Both the position numbers and the translations under genes were made by a program. Shown here piece after piece: positions 28,177-37,341 of a stretch of 64,000 nt of DNA. The DNA is from Steroidobacteraceae bacterium (GTDB taxonomy: Bacteria > Pseudomonadota > Gammaproteobacteria > Steroidobacterales > Steroidobacteraceae), in the NCBI GenBank assembly GCA_019187495.1, contig JABAQN010000061.1:1-64000 (forward strand), written 5' to 3'. Numbering within the stretch: position 1 is the stretch's first letter; each line of letters opens with the position of its first letter. The notes under the pieces are model-generated. The model made no database searches and was not told the DNA's origin. It saw only the letters and a list, made by a program, of their open reading frames with translations.

Positions 28177-29517
28177 TCAGACATTCAGCAACAGGTGCTC
28201 GCGCTCCCACGAGCTGATGACCTGCAGGAAGACCTCGTACTCCGCCTCCTTCACCGCGGCGAACGCCACGATGAAGGGTTCACCGAGCACGCGGATCAGC
28301 GGTTCGCACTCGTGCAGCTTGCGCACTCCCTCGTCGAGCGTGCGCGGCAGCGCAAATGGCAGGTCGTGCGCACTGCCCGCGATCGGCTCGGATGGAGTGA
28401 GGCCCTCGATCATGCCGAGATAGCCGCACGCGAGCGAGGTCGCGATCGCGATGTAAGGGTTCGCATCGGCACCCGAGAGGCGATTCTCGACGCGGCGCGC
28501 TTCCGCGCCCGACATCGGCACGCGCAGCCCCGCGGTGCGGTTGTCGTAGCCCCATTGCACGTTGATCGGGGCGGTCTGGAAACGCGTGATCCGCCGGTAG
28601 GAATTGACGTTCGGCGCGAGCAGCGACATCGCGAACGGCAGGTATTTCTGCAGCCCCGCGATATGCGAGAAAAACAGCGCGCTCGGCGTGCCATCGGCGT
28701 TCGAGAAGACGTTGCGGCGCGTCTTCACGTCGACCACGCTCTGGTGGATATGCATCGCGCTGCCGGGCTCCTTGGCGTGCGGCTTCGCCATGAACGTCGC
28801 ATACATCTTGTGGCGCAGTGCCGCCTCGCGCGCGGTGCGCTTGAAGAGGAATGCCTGGTCCGCGAGGTCGAGCGGATGGCCGTGCAGCAGGTTGATTTCC
28901 ATCTGCGCCGGGCCGTCTTCGTGGATCAGCGTGTCGATCTCGATGTCCTGGTCTTCGCAGAACTGGTACATGTCGTCGAACATCGGATCGAATTCGTTGA
29001 CCGCCGCGATGCTGTACGACTGGCGGCCCGGCTCCGCGCGCCCGGAACGGCCGACCGGTGGCTTCAGCTGGTAGTCGGCGTCGGCGTTCGGCTCGACGAG
29101 GTAGAACTCGAGCTCCGGTGCCACCACCGGATCCCAGCCGCGCTCCGCGTAGAGCTCGAGCACCTGGCGCAGCACATGGCGCGGCGCCATCGTGACGCGC
29201 CGGCCGTCGGCATAGAAGCAGTCGTGGATCACCTGGGCCGTCGGTTCGGCGGCCCAGGGCACGCGGCGCACCGTCTTCGGATCGGCGCGCAACACGATGT
29301 CGATTTCAGCCGGGCTCATCACCCCTTCGGGCTTGTCGGGATAGTCGCCGGTCACGGTCTGCAGGAAAATGCTTTCCGGCAGCCGCATGCCCTCATCCTC
29401 GGCGAATTTCTCGGCGGGCATCACCTTGCCGCGCGCGATGCCCGCCATGTCCGGAATGATCGCCTCGACCTCGGAAATGCCGTGGTCGCGAAAGAATTGC
29501 TGGATCTCGCCTGCCAT
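28177..29517 (-). CDS. puuA: Gamma-glutamylputrescine synthetase-like glutamine synthetase
   Basis: 446 residues, short for true GlnA (~470) and right for PuuA/SpuB-type enzymes. N-terminal DMAGIARGKVMPAEKF, metal and ammonia-site segments APELEFYLVEPNAD and EDGPAQMEINLLHG, SAMHIHQSV, NVNSYRRI, DNRTAGLRVP. It ligates glutamate to putrescine (or spermidine) with ATP, the first step of the Puu route. No adenylylation-type C-terminus. It starts 3 bases after puuD and is followed by spuC. Confidence 0.9.
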   Translation of the reverse strand: MAGEIQQFFRDHGISEVEAIIPDMAGIARGKVMPAEKFAEDEGMRLPESIFLQTVTGDYPDKPEGVMSPAEIDIVLRADPKTVRRVPWAAEPTAQVIHDCFYADGRRVTMAPRHVLRQVLELYAERGWDPVVAPELEFYLVEPNADADYQLKPPVGRSGRAEPGRQSYSIAAVNEFDPMFDDMYQFCEDQDIEIDTLIHEDGPAQMEINLLHGHPLDLADQAFLFKRTAREAALRHKMYATFMAKPHAKEPGSAMHIHQSVVDVKTRRNVFSNADGTPSALFFSHIAGLQKYLPFAMSLLAPNVNSYRRITRFQTAPINVQWGYDNRTAGLRVPMSGAEARRVENRLSGADANPYIAIATSLACGYLGMIEGLTPSEPIAGSAHDLPFALPRTLDEGVRKLHECEPLIRVLGEPFIVAFAAVKEAEYEVFLQVISSWEREHLLLNV

Positions 29518-29520
29518 AAG

Positions 29521-30282
29521 TCACCGTTGCCTCAACTGCGCGCGCTCGGCGCTCGCCGCGCCGAACGCCGCGAACAGCGCGCGCGAAAATGCGTTGCCCA
29601 TCACCTGCCATTCCGGGTGCCATTGGACCGCGAGCGCGAAATGCGCTGCCCTGGCGACACGAAATGCCTCGATCAGCCCGTCGGGCGCGCGCGCTTCGAT
29701 CGCGAGCCCCGGCGCGAGCGTGTGCACGCCCTGCGCGTGGACCGAATTCACCTGCAGCCGATCCCGGCCCGCGAGCGCTCGCAGCACGCCGCCCTCGGCG
29801 AGTTCGACCTCGTGCGCGGGTCCGTACTGCACCTCGAGCGGCTGCGACTTGTCCTCGCGGTGGTCCGCGAATCCCGGCTGCTCGGACACCTTCTGCCAGA
29901 GCGTACCCCCGAAGGCGACGTTCATCTCCTGGAAGCCGCGGCAGATGCCGAGCACCGGTACGCCCTGCTCCACGGCCCGCGGCACGAGCGGCAGCGTCGT
30001 CGCATCGCGCGCCGGGTCATGCTCGGTGCCCGGATCACTCGGCTCCCCCGCATAACGCCGCGGTTCGACATTCGAACGCGACCCGGGGAGCAGCAGGCCG
30101 TCGAGCTGCGCGAGCAGTTCATCCATCGCGAGCTCGTCACCGAGCGCCGGAATCACCAGCGGCAGCCCGCCGGCGGCGTCGATCACGGCGCGAATGTATT
30201 TCTCGCCGACGACGTGGAACGGCTGTTCGCCGAGCATGCGGCGATCCGCCGGAATGCCGATCAGTGGACGCCTCAACGCCAT
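29521..30282 (-). CDS. puuD: Gamma-glutamyl-GABA hydrolase (class I amidotransferase-like)
   Basis: 253 residues from ATG 30282 (RPLIGIPADRRMLGEQPFHVVGEKYIRAV is the family N-terminus; the upstream frame is untranslated leader). Nucleophile elbow GICRGFQEMNVAFGG with Cys, and HPEWQV with the catalytic His. It releases GABA and glutamate from gamma-glutamyl-GABA. First gene of the long minus-strand polyamine run, divergent from the second glutamine-synthetase-like gene. Confidence 0.92.
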   Translation of the reverse strand: MALRRPLIGIPADRRMLGEQPFHVVGEKYIRAVIDAAGGLPLVIPALGDELAMDELLAQLDGLLLPGSRSNVEPRRYAGEPSDPGTEHDPARDATTLPLVPRAVEQGVPVLGICRGFQEMNVAFGGTLWQKVSEQPGFADHREDKSQPLEVQYGPAHEVELAEGGVLRALAGRDRLQVNSVHAQGVHTLAPGLAIEARAPDGLIEAFRVARAAHFALAVQWHPEWQVMGNAFSRALFAAFGAASAERAQLRQR

Positions 30283-30300
30283 CGGGGTACCCGGACGTGT

Positions 30301-30314
30301 GTTTAGGATATTAG
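30301..30314 (-). promoter_or_regulatory. GTTTAGGAT repeat, copy 1 (upstream of puuD)
   Basis: GTTTAGGATATTAG, 18 bases upstream of the puuD start. The same 9-mer recurs inverted at 30485-30493 and again at 39405-39413, each in a divergent promoter of polyamine genes. Candidate half of a PuuR-type operator, inferred from recurrence and position. Confidence 0.5.
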
Positions 30315-30371
30315 TCACACTGCCCGCCCGAGCCGTGTGTGGCCCTATTAGATCACAGGTTGCAGTGACGC

Positions 30372-30392
30372 GGATATTGCACCGCAATATCC
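30372..30392. promoter_or_regulatory. Perfect 9+3+9 palindrome, candidate operator
   Basis: GGATATTGC-ACC-GCAATATCC, a perfect inverted repeat in the 220-base divergent region between puuD and the second glutamine-synthetase-like gene. It shares GGATATT with the repeat at 30301. Symmetry and arm length fit a dimeric HTH repressor such as the PuuR homologue encoded at 38845. A short RNA hairpin is possible but there is no poly-T. Confidence 0.55.
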
Positions 30393-30484
30393 AGTGGCGC
30401 GGCCCCATCAGGCGCGGCTGATTTGCCGCCGGCGCGGATGCCCGAATAAGCTTGCGCGCCGGGCGCCTGTCGCAGGTGTCCGAA

Positions 30485-30493
30485 ATCCTAAAC
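30485..30493 (-). promoter_or_regulatory. GTTTAGGAT repeat, copy 2 (inverted)
   Basis: ATCCTAAAC on the plus strand, i.e. GTTTAGGAT on the minus strand, followed there by TTCGGACA. It lies only 9 bases before the ATG of the second glutamine-synthetase-like gene, where bound protein would block initiation. Related to copies at 30301 and 39405. Confidence 0.5.
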
Positions 30494-30502
30494 GAGGCGG
30501 CC

Positions 30503-31873
30503 ATGGCGAACGATGTCGGCGCGGAACTGCGACGCTTCCTCGAAGCGTACCCGGACACGCGGCATTTCGACGTGTTCCTGCACGACCTGAACACCGTCGA
30601 GCGCGGCAAGCGGCTCGACCGCGCCGGCGCGCTCGCGGCCTACCGCAGCGGCATGCTGCTGCCCGGTTCGATGTTCGCGCTCGATGTGCTGGGCGGCACG
30701 GTGCAGGCGACGGGCCTCGGCTTCGACGACGGTGACGCCGACCGCCCGTGCCGTCCGATCCCGGGCACGCTCGTGCCGGTCCCGTGGCAAGCCGACGCGC
30801 TCGCCCAGCTGCAGGTGACGATGCACGAGGCCGACGGTCGCGCGTTTTTCGGCGACCCCCGGCATGTGCTCGCCGCGGTGCTCGAGCGCGTGACGGCGCT
30901 GGGACTGACGCCGGTCGTCGCGATCGAGTACGAGTTCTACTTCGTCGACCGCGAGCGCGGCGCGGACGGACTGCCGCAGCCGCCCCGCGGTCCGCTGACC
31001 GGGCGTCGCGAGTACCGCACCCAAATCAATGCGATGGCAGATCTCAACGAATACTCGCCCGTGCTCGCGCAGATCGCGCGCGACTGCCACACGCAGGGGG
31101 TCCCGGCGACCAGCGCGCTGCCGGAATACGGCCCCGGACAGTTCGAAGTGAACCTGCAGCACCTGCCGGATGCGCTCGCCGCGTGCGACCAGGCGCTGCG
31201 CTTCAAGCGCATCGTCAAGAGCGTGGCGCGCGCCCATGGCCTCGATGCCACCTTCCTCGCCAAGCCCTATCGCGACATGGCGGGCAGCGGGCTGCACATC
31301 CACCTGAGCCTTCAGGATGGCGAGGGCCGCAACCTCTTCGCCTGCGATGATCCCGCAACCCACGCGCCGCTGCGCCACGCGGTCGCGGGATTGCTCGATT
31401 CGATGGCGGATGGCATGGCGATCTGCGCGCCGGGACCGAATTCCTACCGGCGCTTTCGCAGCGAGGCGTACGTGCCGCTCACCCCGAGCTGGTCGATCAA
31501 CAACCGCGGTTCCGCCGTGCGCATACCGGTGAGTGACGCCGCGAACCGGCGGATCGAGTATCGCCAGGCCGGCGCGGACGCCCATCCCTGCCTCGTGCTC
31601 GCGTGGATGCTCGCCGGGATCCATGCGGGCCTCACGCGACGCACCGAGCCGCCGCCGCCCCTCGCCGGCAACGCCTACGCGCAGCCCGCGGGCGAGCCGC
31701 TGCCGACCCACTGGGCGACGGCGGTCGAGCGCTTCGCCGCGAGCGCATTCGCGCGCGAGTATCTCGGCGAACGCTTTGCGCGGCTCTACGCCACCGTCAA
31801 GCGCGCGGAACTCGACCAGTTCAACAGCCACGTCACGCCGCTCGAATGCGCGTGGTACCTGGGGCCACTGTGA
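30503..31873 (+). CDS. Second glutamine-synthetase-like gamma-glutamylpolyamine synthetase
   Basis: 456 residues. ATG 30503 is preceded by GAGGCGG. N-terminal beta-grasp DVFLHDLNTVERGKRLDRAG, catalytic segments AIEYEFYFVDRE, ALPEYGPGQFEVNLQH, GSGLHIHLS, PNSYRRF, INNRGSAVRIP and RRIEYRQAGADAHPCL all appear intact. It differs clearly from the paralogue at 28177. It may prefer another amine (spermidine, ethanolamine, an aromatic amine) or be induced differently. The stop overlaps the oxidase start in GTGA, so glutamylation and oxidation steps are coupled. Confidence 0.87.
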   Translation: MANDVGAELRRFLEAYPDTRHFDVFLHDLNTVERGKRLDRAGALAAYRSGMLLPGSMFALDVLGGTVQATGLGFDDGDADRPCRPIPGTLVPVPWQADALAQLQVTMHEADGRAFFGDPRHVLAAVLERVTALGLTPVVAIEYEFYFVDRERGADGLPQPPRGPLTGRREYRTQINAMADLNEYSPVLAQIARDCHTQGVPATSALPEYGPGQFEVNLQHLPDALAACDQALRFKRIVKSVARAHGLDATFLAKPYRDMAGSGLHIHLSLQDGEGRNLFACDDPATHAPLRHAVAGLLDSMADGMAICAPGPNSYRRFRSEAYVPLTPSWSINNRGSAVRIPVSDAANRRIEYRQAGADAHPCLVLAWMLAGIHAGLTRRTEPPPPLAGNAYAQPAGEPLPTHWATAVERFAASAFAREYLGERFARLYATVKRAELDQFNSHVTPLECAWYLGPL

Positions 31874-33147
31874 GCATCGATCACGTCGCGAGCTACTACG
31901 CCGCGAGCCGCCATCCCTCGCCGGCGCATCCGCCGCTCGCGGGCGACATCGACTGCGATGTGTGCGTGGTCGGCGCCGGCATCGCGGGCTGCTCGACGGC
32001 GCTGCATCTGGCCGAACGCGGCTATCGCGTCGTGGTCCTCGAGGGTGCGCGCGTGGGTTGGGGCGCGTCCGGCCGCAGCGGCGCGCAGGCACTGTTCGGT
32101 GTCGCGGCCGGCGAGGAGAAAACCGAAGCGCTGATCGGGGCCGTCGCGGCGCGCCAGGTCTGGGACATCACCGTCGAAGGCCTCGACCTGATGCGGGACC
32201 TGATCGCGCGCCACGCGATCGACTGCGACTATGTCCCCGGTCAGATGCACGTCGCGGTGAAGCCGCGGCAGGTCGAGGAACTGCGCGCCTGGGTCGGGCG
32301 GATCAACGATCGCTTCGGCTATGCGAGCCTGCGCTTCGTTCCGCGCGATGAATTGCGGGCGACGATCGCGAGCGAGCGCTACCTCGCGGGCACCTACGAT
32401 GCCCGCAGCGGCCACCTGCACCCGCTCAATTACACGCTCGGCCTCGCGGCGGCCGCCAGCCGCGCCGGCGCGCGCATCTTCGAGGGCAGCCGTGCCCTGT
32501 CGTTCGACGGCGGCGACACCGTGCGGGTGCGCACCGCGCGGGGCAGCGTGCGCTGCCGCCATCTCGCGCTCTGCGGCAACGCCTGGCTCGGCGAGGCGGC
32601 GCCGCCACTTGCACGGCGGATCATGCCGGTCGGCACCTACATCGTCGCGACGGAACCGCTTGGCGAGGCGCGCGCGCGCGCGCTGATCGCGAACGATGCG
32701 GCCGTCACCGATATCAACTGGGTGCTCGACTACTTTCGCCGCTCGCGCGATCACCGGATGCTGTTCGGCGGGCGGGTCAGCTACTCCGGCCTCGACCCGT
32801 TCAACACGGCCCACGCGACGCGTGAACGGATGCTGCGCGTGTTCCCGCAGCTGCGCGACGCGCGCATCGAATTCAGCTGGGGCGGCTACGTGGACATCAC
32901 GCTGAATCGCGAACCGGACTTCGGCCGCCTCGCGCCGAATGTGTTCTATGTGCAGGGATTCTCCGGGCACGGCATCGTGCTCACCGGCATCGCGGGCAAG
33001 CTGCTCGCCGAGGCCATTGCCGGCACCGCCGGGCGTTTCGATGTCTTCAGCCGCATCCCGCACCGCGGATTCCCGGGTGGCCGCCTGCTGCGCCGGCCCG
33101 CGCTCGTGCTCGCGATGGCGTACTACCGGCTGAAGGACCTGCTGTAG
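31870..33147 (+). CDS. puuB: Gamma-glutamylputrescine oxidase-type FAD enzyme
   Basis: 425 residues from GTG 31870, overlapping the preceding stop. DAO-family FAD oxidoreductase: dinucleotide motif VCVVGAGIAGCSTALHLAERGYRVVVLE, GWGASGRSGAQ, FGGRVSYSG, and C-terminal FYVQGFSGHGIVLTGIAGKLLAEAI. This is the PuuB/OrdL pattern: it oxidises gamma-glutamylputrescine to gamma-glutamyl-aminobutyraldehyde with H2O2. The next pathway enzyme, PuuC, is at 37338-38828. It ends 6 bases from the convergent barrel gene. Confidence 0.92.
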   Translation: MSIDHVASYYAASRHPSPAHPPLAGDIDCDVCVVGAGIAGCSTALHLAERGYRVVVLEGARVGWGASGRSGAQALFGVAAGEEKTEALIGAVAARQVWDITVEGLDLMRDLIARHAIDCDYVPGQMHVAVKPRQVEELRAWVGRINDRFGYASLRFVPRDELRATIASERYLAGTYDARSGHLHPLNYTLGLAAAASRAGARIFEGSRALSFDGGDTVRVRTARGSVRCRHLALCGNAWLGEAAPPLARRIMPVGTYIVATEPLGEARARALIANDAAVTDINWVLDYFRRSRDHRMLFGGRVSYSGLDPFNTAHATRERMLRVFPQLRDARIEFSWGGYVDITLNREPDFGRLAPNVFYVQGFSGHGIVLTGIAGKLLAEAIAGTAGRFDVFSRIPHRGFPGGRLLRRPALVLAMAYYRLKDLL

Positions 33148-33153
33148 CGACCG

Positions 33154-33711
33154 CTACCGGAACCGCCACGCCGCGGTGAGCCACAGGGCATCGGCGTCGT
33201 CGAGTTCATCGGGGTTCACGCGCTCGTATTCGAGGCGCAGGTTGATGTGCCTGCCGAGCATCGCGGCAAAGCCCGCGCCCCAGCTGATCGAATCCCGGCT
33301 GCTGCTCACCCTGATCCGGTCGGTCGGGGTGCGCAGCTCGAACTCGTGCGTGTTGATGAAATAGCCGAAGCGCGCGAGCAGTTCGAACCCGCCGAGCGGC
33401 AACGTGGCGACGAGCCAGGGCGTGACACCGCGCAAGCCGACCGTCAGGCGTTCACCCGCCGCATCGTCCGCGAACTCGCCGTAGTCGGAGTAGGTGGCCT
33501 CGAATGCGAAGTAAGGTGAAAACCGGTAGCCCGCGAGCACGCGCCACGCCGTGTCGTCGGTGTCGATCGAGAACAGGTTCGTGCCGGTGTCGAGGCTGGC
33601 GCTGGCCTGCGTGCGGCCGGCGCCGAGGCCGACATACGGGCCGAAGTTCTCGTAGGCGAAGGCAGTGCCGCAGAGCCCTGCCAGCGCAATGGCGAGTACG
33701 AGCTGACGCAT
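33154..33711 (-). CDS. OmpA-type outer-membrane beta-barrel protein
   Basis: 185 residues with a signal peptide (MRQLVLAIALAGLCGTAFA) and mature start YENFGPYVGLGAGRT. Alternating strands such as WRVLAGYRFSPYFAFEATYSDYG and HINLRLEYERVN, with a terminal WRFR, indicate an 8-stranded barrel of the OmpA/OmpW kind. ATG 33711 chosen because the signal peptide starts there. Ligand unknown; the location between puuB and rlmKL may be accidental. Confidence 0.82.
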   Translation of the reverse strand: MRQLVLAIALAGLCGTAFAYENFGPYVGLGAGRTQASASLDTGTNLFSIDTDDTAWRVLAGYRFSPYFAFEATYSDYGEFADDAAGERLTVGLRGVTPWLVATLPLGGFELLARFGYFINTHEFELRTPTDRIRVSSSRDSISWGAGFAAMLGRHINLRLEYERVNPDELDDADALWLTAAWRFR

Positions 33712-33757
33712 GCCGGATTCCCCCGCGCGGATGGCGACCCGCGGGGGAGTATACGAC

Positions 33758-35920
33758 TCAGCGCCTGCGAATCTCGAAGCAACTGTGGATGCGCGCATTG
33801 CGCGCGTAGTCCTCCGGGATCGTAGCCCGCGTGATGTCCAGGGCCTCGTATGCCGCCGGTATCGCGGGATCGAGCCGGAATTTCTGCGCATTCGTCGAAA
33901 AGACGAGCAAGCCGTCCGGCGCGAGTACACGCATGCACGCCTCGATCAGCATCGGGTGGTCGCGCTGCACGTCGTGCACGCCCTGCATGCGCTTCGAGTT
34001 CGAGAAGGTGGGAGGGTCCAGGAAAACGAGATCGAACTTCGCGTTGAGCCGCGCCGCTTCCGCGAGCCATTCCCGGCAATCGGCCTGGATGAACCGGTGC
34101 TGGCGCCCCGTCAGCGCGTTCAGGGCGAGATTCTCCTGCGCCCAGTCGAGATAGGTGCGCGACAGGTCGACGCTGGTCGTCTCGCGGGCGCGTCCGGCCG
34201 CCGCATACACGGTGGCGCTGCCCGTGTACGCGAAGAGGTTGAGGAAGCGCCGGCGCGCCGCCGCCTCCCGCAAGCGCGCGCGTGTCAGCCGGTGATCGAG
34301 GAACAGGCCCGTATCGAGGTAATCAGTGAAGTTGACACGCAGGCGCAGGCCGCCTTCCGCGACGACATGGAACTCGCCCCGCTCGGCTTCTTTCGCATAC
34401 TGTTCACCGCGCGCCGTCCTGCGCCGCGTGCGCAGATGGACGTGGCTCGCCGGCAGTCCGAGGACTTCCGGCAGCACCGAGAGCGCCTCGCCACGCCGTC
34501 GCCTGACCGCGTCGGCCTCGATTTCGCGCGGCGCGGCGTACTCCTGCACGTACGCCCAGCGTATCGGCGCATCCGCGGCCGTGTAGATGTCGATGGCAAA
34601 TGCATACTCCGGCATGTCGGCGTCGTACACCCGGTAGCAGCCGATGCCCGCTTTCGCCGCCCAGGTGCCGAGCCGCCTGGCATTTTTCGCGAGGCGGTTC
34701 GCGAACATGCGTGCGCCGGGCGTGTCGCGCATCTTCGGGTCGATGAGCGGACGCGGGCGGCCGAATTCGCGCGCCTCGCCCGCTTCGAAGTCGAAGCGCA
34801 ACAGGCGGCATTCGATCGCGCCATTCCAGACGGTGTGGGTTCTCGCCGCGCGCAGGCCGATTTCGACGCCGAGGTCGGGTGCGCCGGTGATGACGGCGGC
34901 ACGCCAGCCAGCGAAGTGATCGCGCAGTACCGCGCCGAGCGCCCGATGCAGGTCGCGCACACGGTCGCGGTCCTCGAGGCGCACGCCGTAGGGCGGATTC
35001 GTGCACAGGAGCCCGCGAGGCGCGGCCGGCCGCGCCTCGGGGAGCGGCTCGGCACGGAACGCGACCCACTGCGTGACACCTGCACGCGCCGCATTGCCCT
35101 CGGCAACGCGGATCGCACGTGCGTCGTGGTCGGACCCGCGCAGCCGCGGTGGCCCCACCTCGCTCGCGCGTACGCGCGCCGTCGCCGCGGCATGCACGCG
35201 ACTCCAGAGCGCGGCGTCGTGGCCCTTCCAGCCGGCGAAACCCCAGTACCCGCGCGCGAGGCCCGGGGCAATTTCGGCCGCGATCATCGCGCCCTCGATC
35301 ACGATCGTGCCCGAGCCGCACAGCGGATCGAGGAGTTCCGCGCCCTGCGCCGCGAGCGCCGGCCAGCCGGCGCGCAGCAAGATTCCCGCGGCGACATTCT
35401 CGCGCAGCGGCGCCTCGCCCGCCTCGGCGCGATAACCGCGCCGGTGCAGCCCCTCGCCCGAGAGATCGATCGAGACGGTCACTTCGGCGCCGTTCGCGTG
35501 CGCGTGGACACGCACGGCGGGCCGCTCGAGCGAGACGTCGGGACGGCGACCGTGGACGTCGCGCAGCGCATCGCAGATCGCATCCTTGACGCGCTGGGCG
35601 CCAAAGCGCGTGTGGTGGATCGCCGGATGCCGGCCGCTGAAATCGCAGGCAAGGGTCCTGTCGGGATCGACGTGGTCGGCCCAGGGGAGCGCGCGCAGCG
35701 CACTGTAGAGCGCCTCGGCGGTTTCGGCGCGCACCCGGGCGATCTCGAGGAATACGCGGCTCGCGACGCGCGATTCGAGGCAGGCGCGGTAGGCCACTTC
35801 GAGCGAGCCCGAGAAATCGACGCCGAGCGCGCGCTCGCGCACCTCGGTCGCGCCGAGCGACGTGAGCTCGGCGGCGAGCAGGTCGCCGAAGCCGCGCGGC
35901 GCGCTCGCGAGGAGGCGCAT
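33758..35920 (-). CDS. rlmL: Bifunctional 23S rRNA methyltransferase RlmKL
   Basis: 720 residues, close to E. coli RlmL (702). N-terminal THUMP domain, RlmL methyltransferase with DPLCGSGTIVIEGA and catalytic NPPYG, then the RlmK domain with FAYTGSATVYAA and DPPTFSNSKRM. It makes m2G2445 and m7G2069 of 23S rRNA. Its ATG overlaps the exonuclease-fusion stop by one base (TGATG), so it is coupled to that gene. Confidence 0.95.
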   Translation of the reverse strand: MRLLASAPRGFGDLLAAELTSLGATEVRERALGVDFSGSLEVAYRACLESRVASRVFLEIARVRAETAEALYSALRALPWADHVDPDRTLACDFSGRHPAIHHTRFGAQRVKDAICDALRDVHGRRPDVSLERPAVRVHAHANGAEVTVSIDLSGEGLHRRGYRAEAGEAPLRENVAAGILLRAGWPALAAQGAELLDPLCGSGTIVIEGAMIAAEIAPGLARGYWGFAGWKGHDAALWSRVHAAATARVRASEVGPPRLRGSDHDARAIRVAEGNAARAGVTQWVAFRAEPLPEARPAAPRGLLCTNPPYGVRLEDRDRVRDLHRALGAVLRDHFAGWRAAVITGAPDLGVEIGLRAARTHTVWNGAIECRLLRFDFEAGEAREFGRPRPLIDPKMRDTPGARMFANRLAKNARRLGTWAAKAGIGCYRVYDADMPEYAFAIDIYTAADAPIRWAYVQEYAAPREIEADAVRRRRGEALSVLPEVLGLPASHVHLRTRRRTARGEQYAKEAERGEFHVVAEGGLRLRVNFTDYLDTGLFLDHRLTRARLREAAARRRFLNLFAYTGSATVYAAAGRARETTSVDLSRTYLDWAQENLALNALTGRQHRFIQADCREWLAEAARLNAKFDLVFLDPPTFSNSKRMQGVHDVQRDHPMLIEACMRVLAPDGLLVFSTNAQKFRLDPAIPAAYEALDITRATIPEDYARNARIHSCFEIRRR

Positions 35921-37341
35921 CAGGCCAGGGCCGGCCACGGCCGCACGCCCGACGGCCGGGAGGCGAGATAGCGCGCGAGCACGCGATAGGCGTCGACGTC
36001 GAAGCCGCGCGGCGCCGTGAAGCGCGTACCCGCATCGGGCGCCGCGCCGATCGCAGGATTCTCGTCCGTATCGTCCTCCCGGGTGATCGTACCGAGATAG
36101 CGCCAGCGATCGACGATGTGCCACGCGGCGATGCCAGGGCCGCGCTCACGGATCGCAACCGCGCCGTCATAGGGCCAGGGCGTCAGTCGCTCGCCGGCGA
36201 GCGCGAGCTTGGTGCGCGCCAGATGGCGCGCCGCCGGCTCGAGCCCGATGCAGGCGCCGCGGCAACGCTGCAGCGAGTAGGCGATGCACGAGCCGGCGCC
36301 GCTTTCGAGCCCGAGCAGCTTGAGGCAGAGGCGGTGCTCGCGCGCGAGGCGCGTGAGCGCACGGCGCGCGTCGCGCTCATTGCGATAGAGACCGAAGCAG
36401 TCGCCCTCCGGCCAGCCATCACCGAGTGCGCACAATCCCGCCGCCGCGTCCGTGTCGCTGAAGTGCCAGGTCAGCGCATCGCCCTCCTCGCGCGGATGGC
36501 GATTGTAGAGGGGCGCTTGTTCGCGCACGCAGCGCGCCTCGAGCAGCCGCGCACCCAGTTCGCCCGCGGTCTCGGTCCAGTCGACACGCATCGTCTGCGT
36601 CGCGAGGCGTTGCGCCCGCGCGCTGCGCGGCGCGCTGCGCCAATGCGCCAGCACGCGCTCGCGCAGGTTCGTTGCCTGGCCCACGTAGAGCAGCGCATCG
36701 CCTTCGCCAAAGAAGCGGTAGACACCCGCGGCTTCGGGCAACTCGTCGACCAGCGCGGGTGACAACTGCGGCGGCAGGGTCACGCGTCGCGTGATCGCCT
36801 CGAGCGCCGCCTCGATTTCCGCCGCCGGCCAGCGTTCGCGCAGCCGTCGCCAGAACTGCCAGAGCACCATGGCATCGGGCAGCGCGCGGTGGCGGGCCGC
36901 ACACGGCAGGTCGTGGTACGCGATCAGCGCGTCGAGGTTGTGGCGCGGGAGTTCAGGATGGAAACGCCGCGACAGTTTCACCGTGCAGACGAGGCGCGCA
37001 TCGAAGGCGCGGCCGGTGCGCCGCAGCTCCTGGCGCACGAATCCGTGGTCGAAGCGCGCGTTGTGTGCGATGAAGAGCCGCCCCTCGAGCCGGCGCGCGA
37101 GATCCCCCGCGATATCCTCGAACCGCGGTGCCGCCTCGAGCGCCGTCGGGTCGATGCCGGTCAGGTACTGGATCGAGGGCGGCAGGCGCACGCCCGGATT
37201 GACGAGCGTCGTCCACGATTCCTCGTGCGCGGCGCCGCGCGCGAGCACCACGCCGATCTCCACGATGCGGTGGTACAGCGGATGCCCGCCCGTCGTTTCG
37301 ACGTCGACGAAGGCGAGCGGGCCGTCGAGCAACGCGGTCAC
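35920..37341 (-). CDS. DEDDh exonuclease fused to GIY-YIG (UvrC/Cho-like) nuclease domain
   Basis: 473 residues from a GTG overlapping the puuC stop (GTGA). Residues ~8-170 are a DnaQ-type 3'-5' exonuclease: FVDVETTGG (D, E), HNARFDHGFV (D) and the late HRALPDAMVLW (H, D). From about residue 195 comes a GIY-YIG-like domain (LPEAAGVYRFFGEGDALLYVGQATNLRERVLAHW) as in UvrC and Cho, then a UvrC-like Cys-containing tail (SLQRCRGACIG). The fusion is known in proteobacteria and actinobacteria; a role in DNA repair is likely. Its coupling to puuC and rlmKL is unusual. Confidence 0.85.
   Translation of the reverse strand: MTALLDGPLAFVDVETTGGHPLYHRIVEIGVVLARGAAHEESWTTLVNPGVRLPPSIQYLTGIDPTALEAAPRFEDIAGDLARRLEGRLFIAHNARFDHGFVRQELRRTGRAFDARLVCTVKLSRRFHPELPRHNLDALIAYHDLPCAARHRALPDAMVLWQFWRRLRERWPAAEIEAALEAITRRVTLPPQLSPALVDELPEAAGVYRFFGEGDALLYVGQATNLRERVLAHWRSAPRSARAQRLATQTMRVDWTETAGELGARLLEARCVREQAPLYNRHPREEGDALTWHFSDTDAAAGLCALGDGWPEGDCFGLYRNERDARRALTRLAREHRLCLKLLGLESGAGSCIAYSLQRCRGACIGLEPAARHLARTKLALAGERLTPWPYDGAVAIRERGPGIAAWHIVDRWRYLGTITREDDTDENPAIGAAPDAGTRFTAPRGFDVDAYRVLARYLASRPSGVRPWPALA

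Noticed and set aside
30372-30392. Rho-independent terminator
   Set aside because: The palindrome has no T-tract and lies between divergent starts, so an operator is more sensible.
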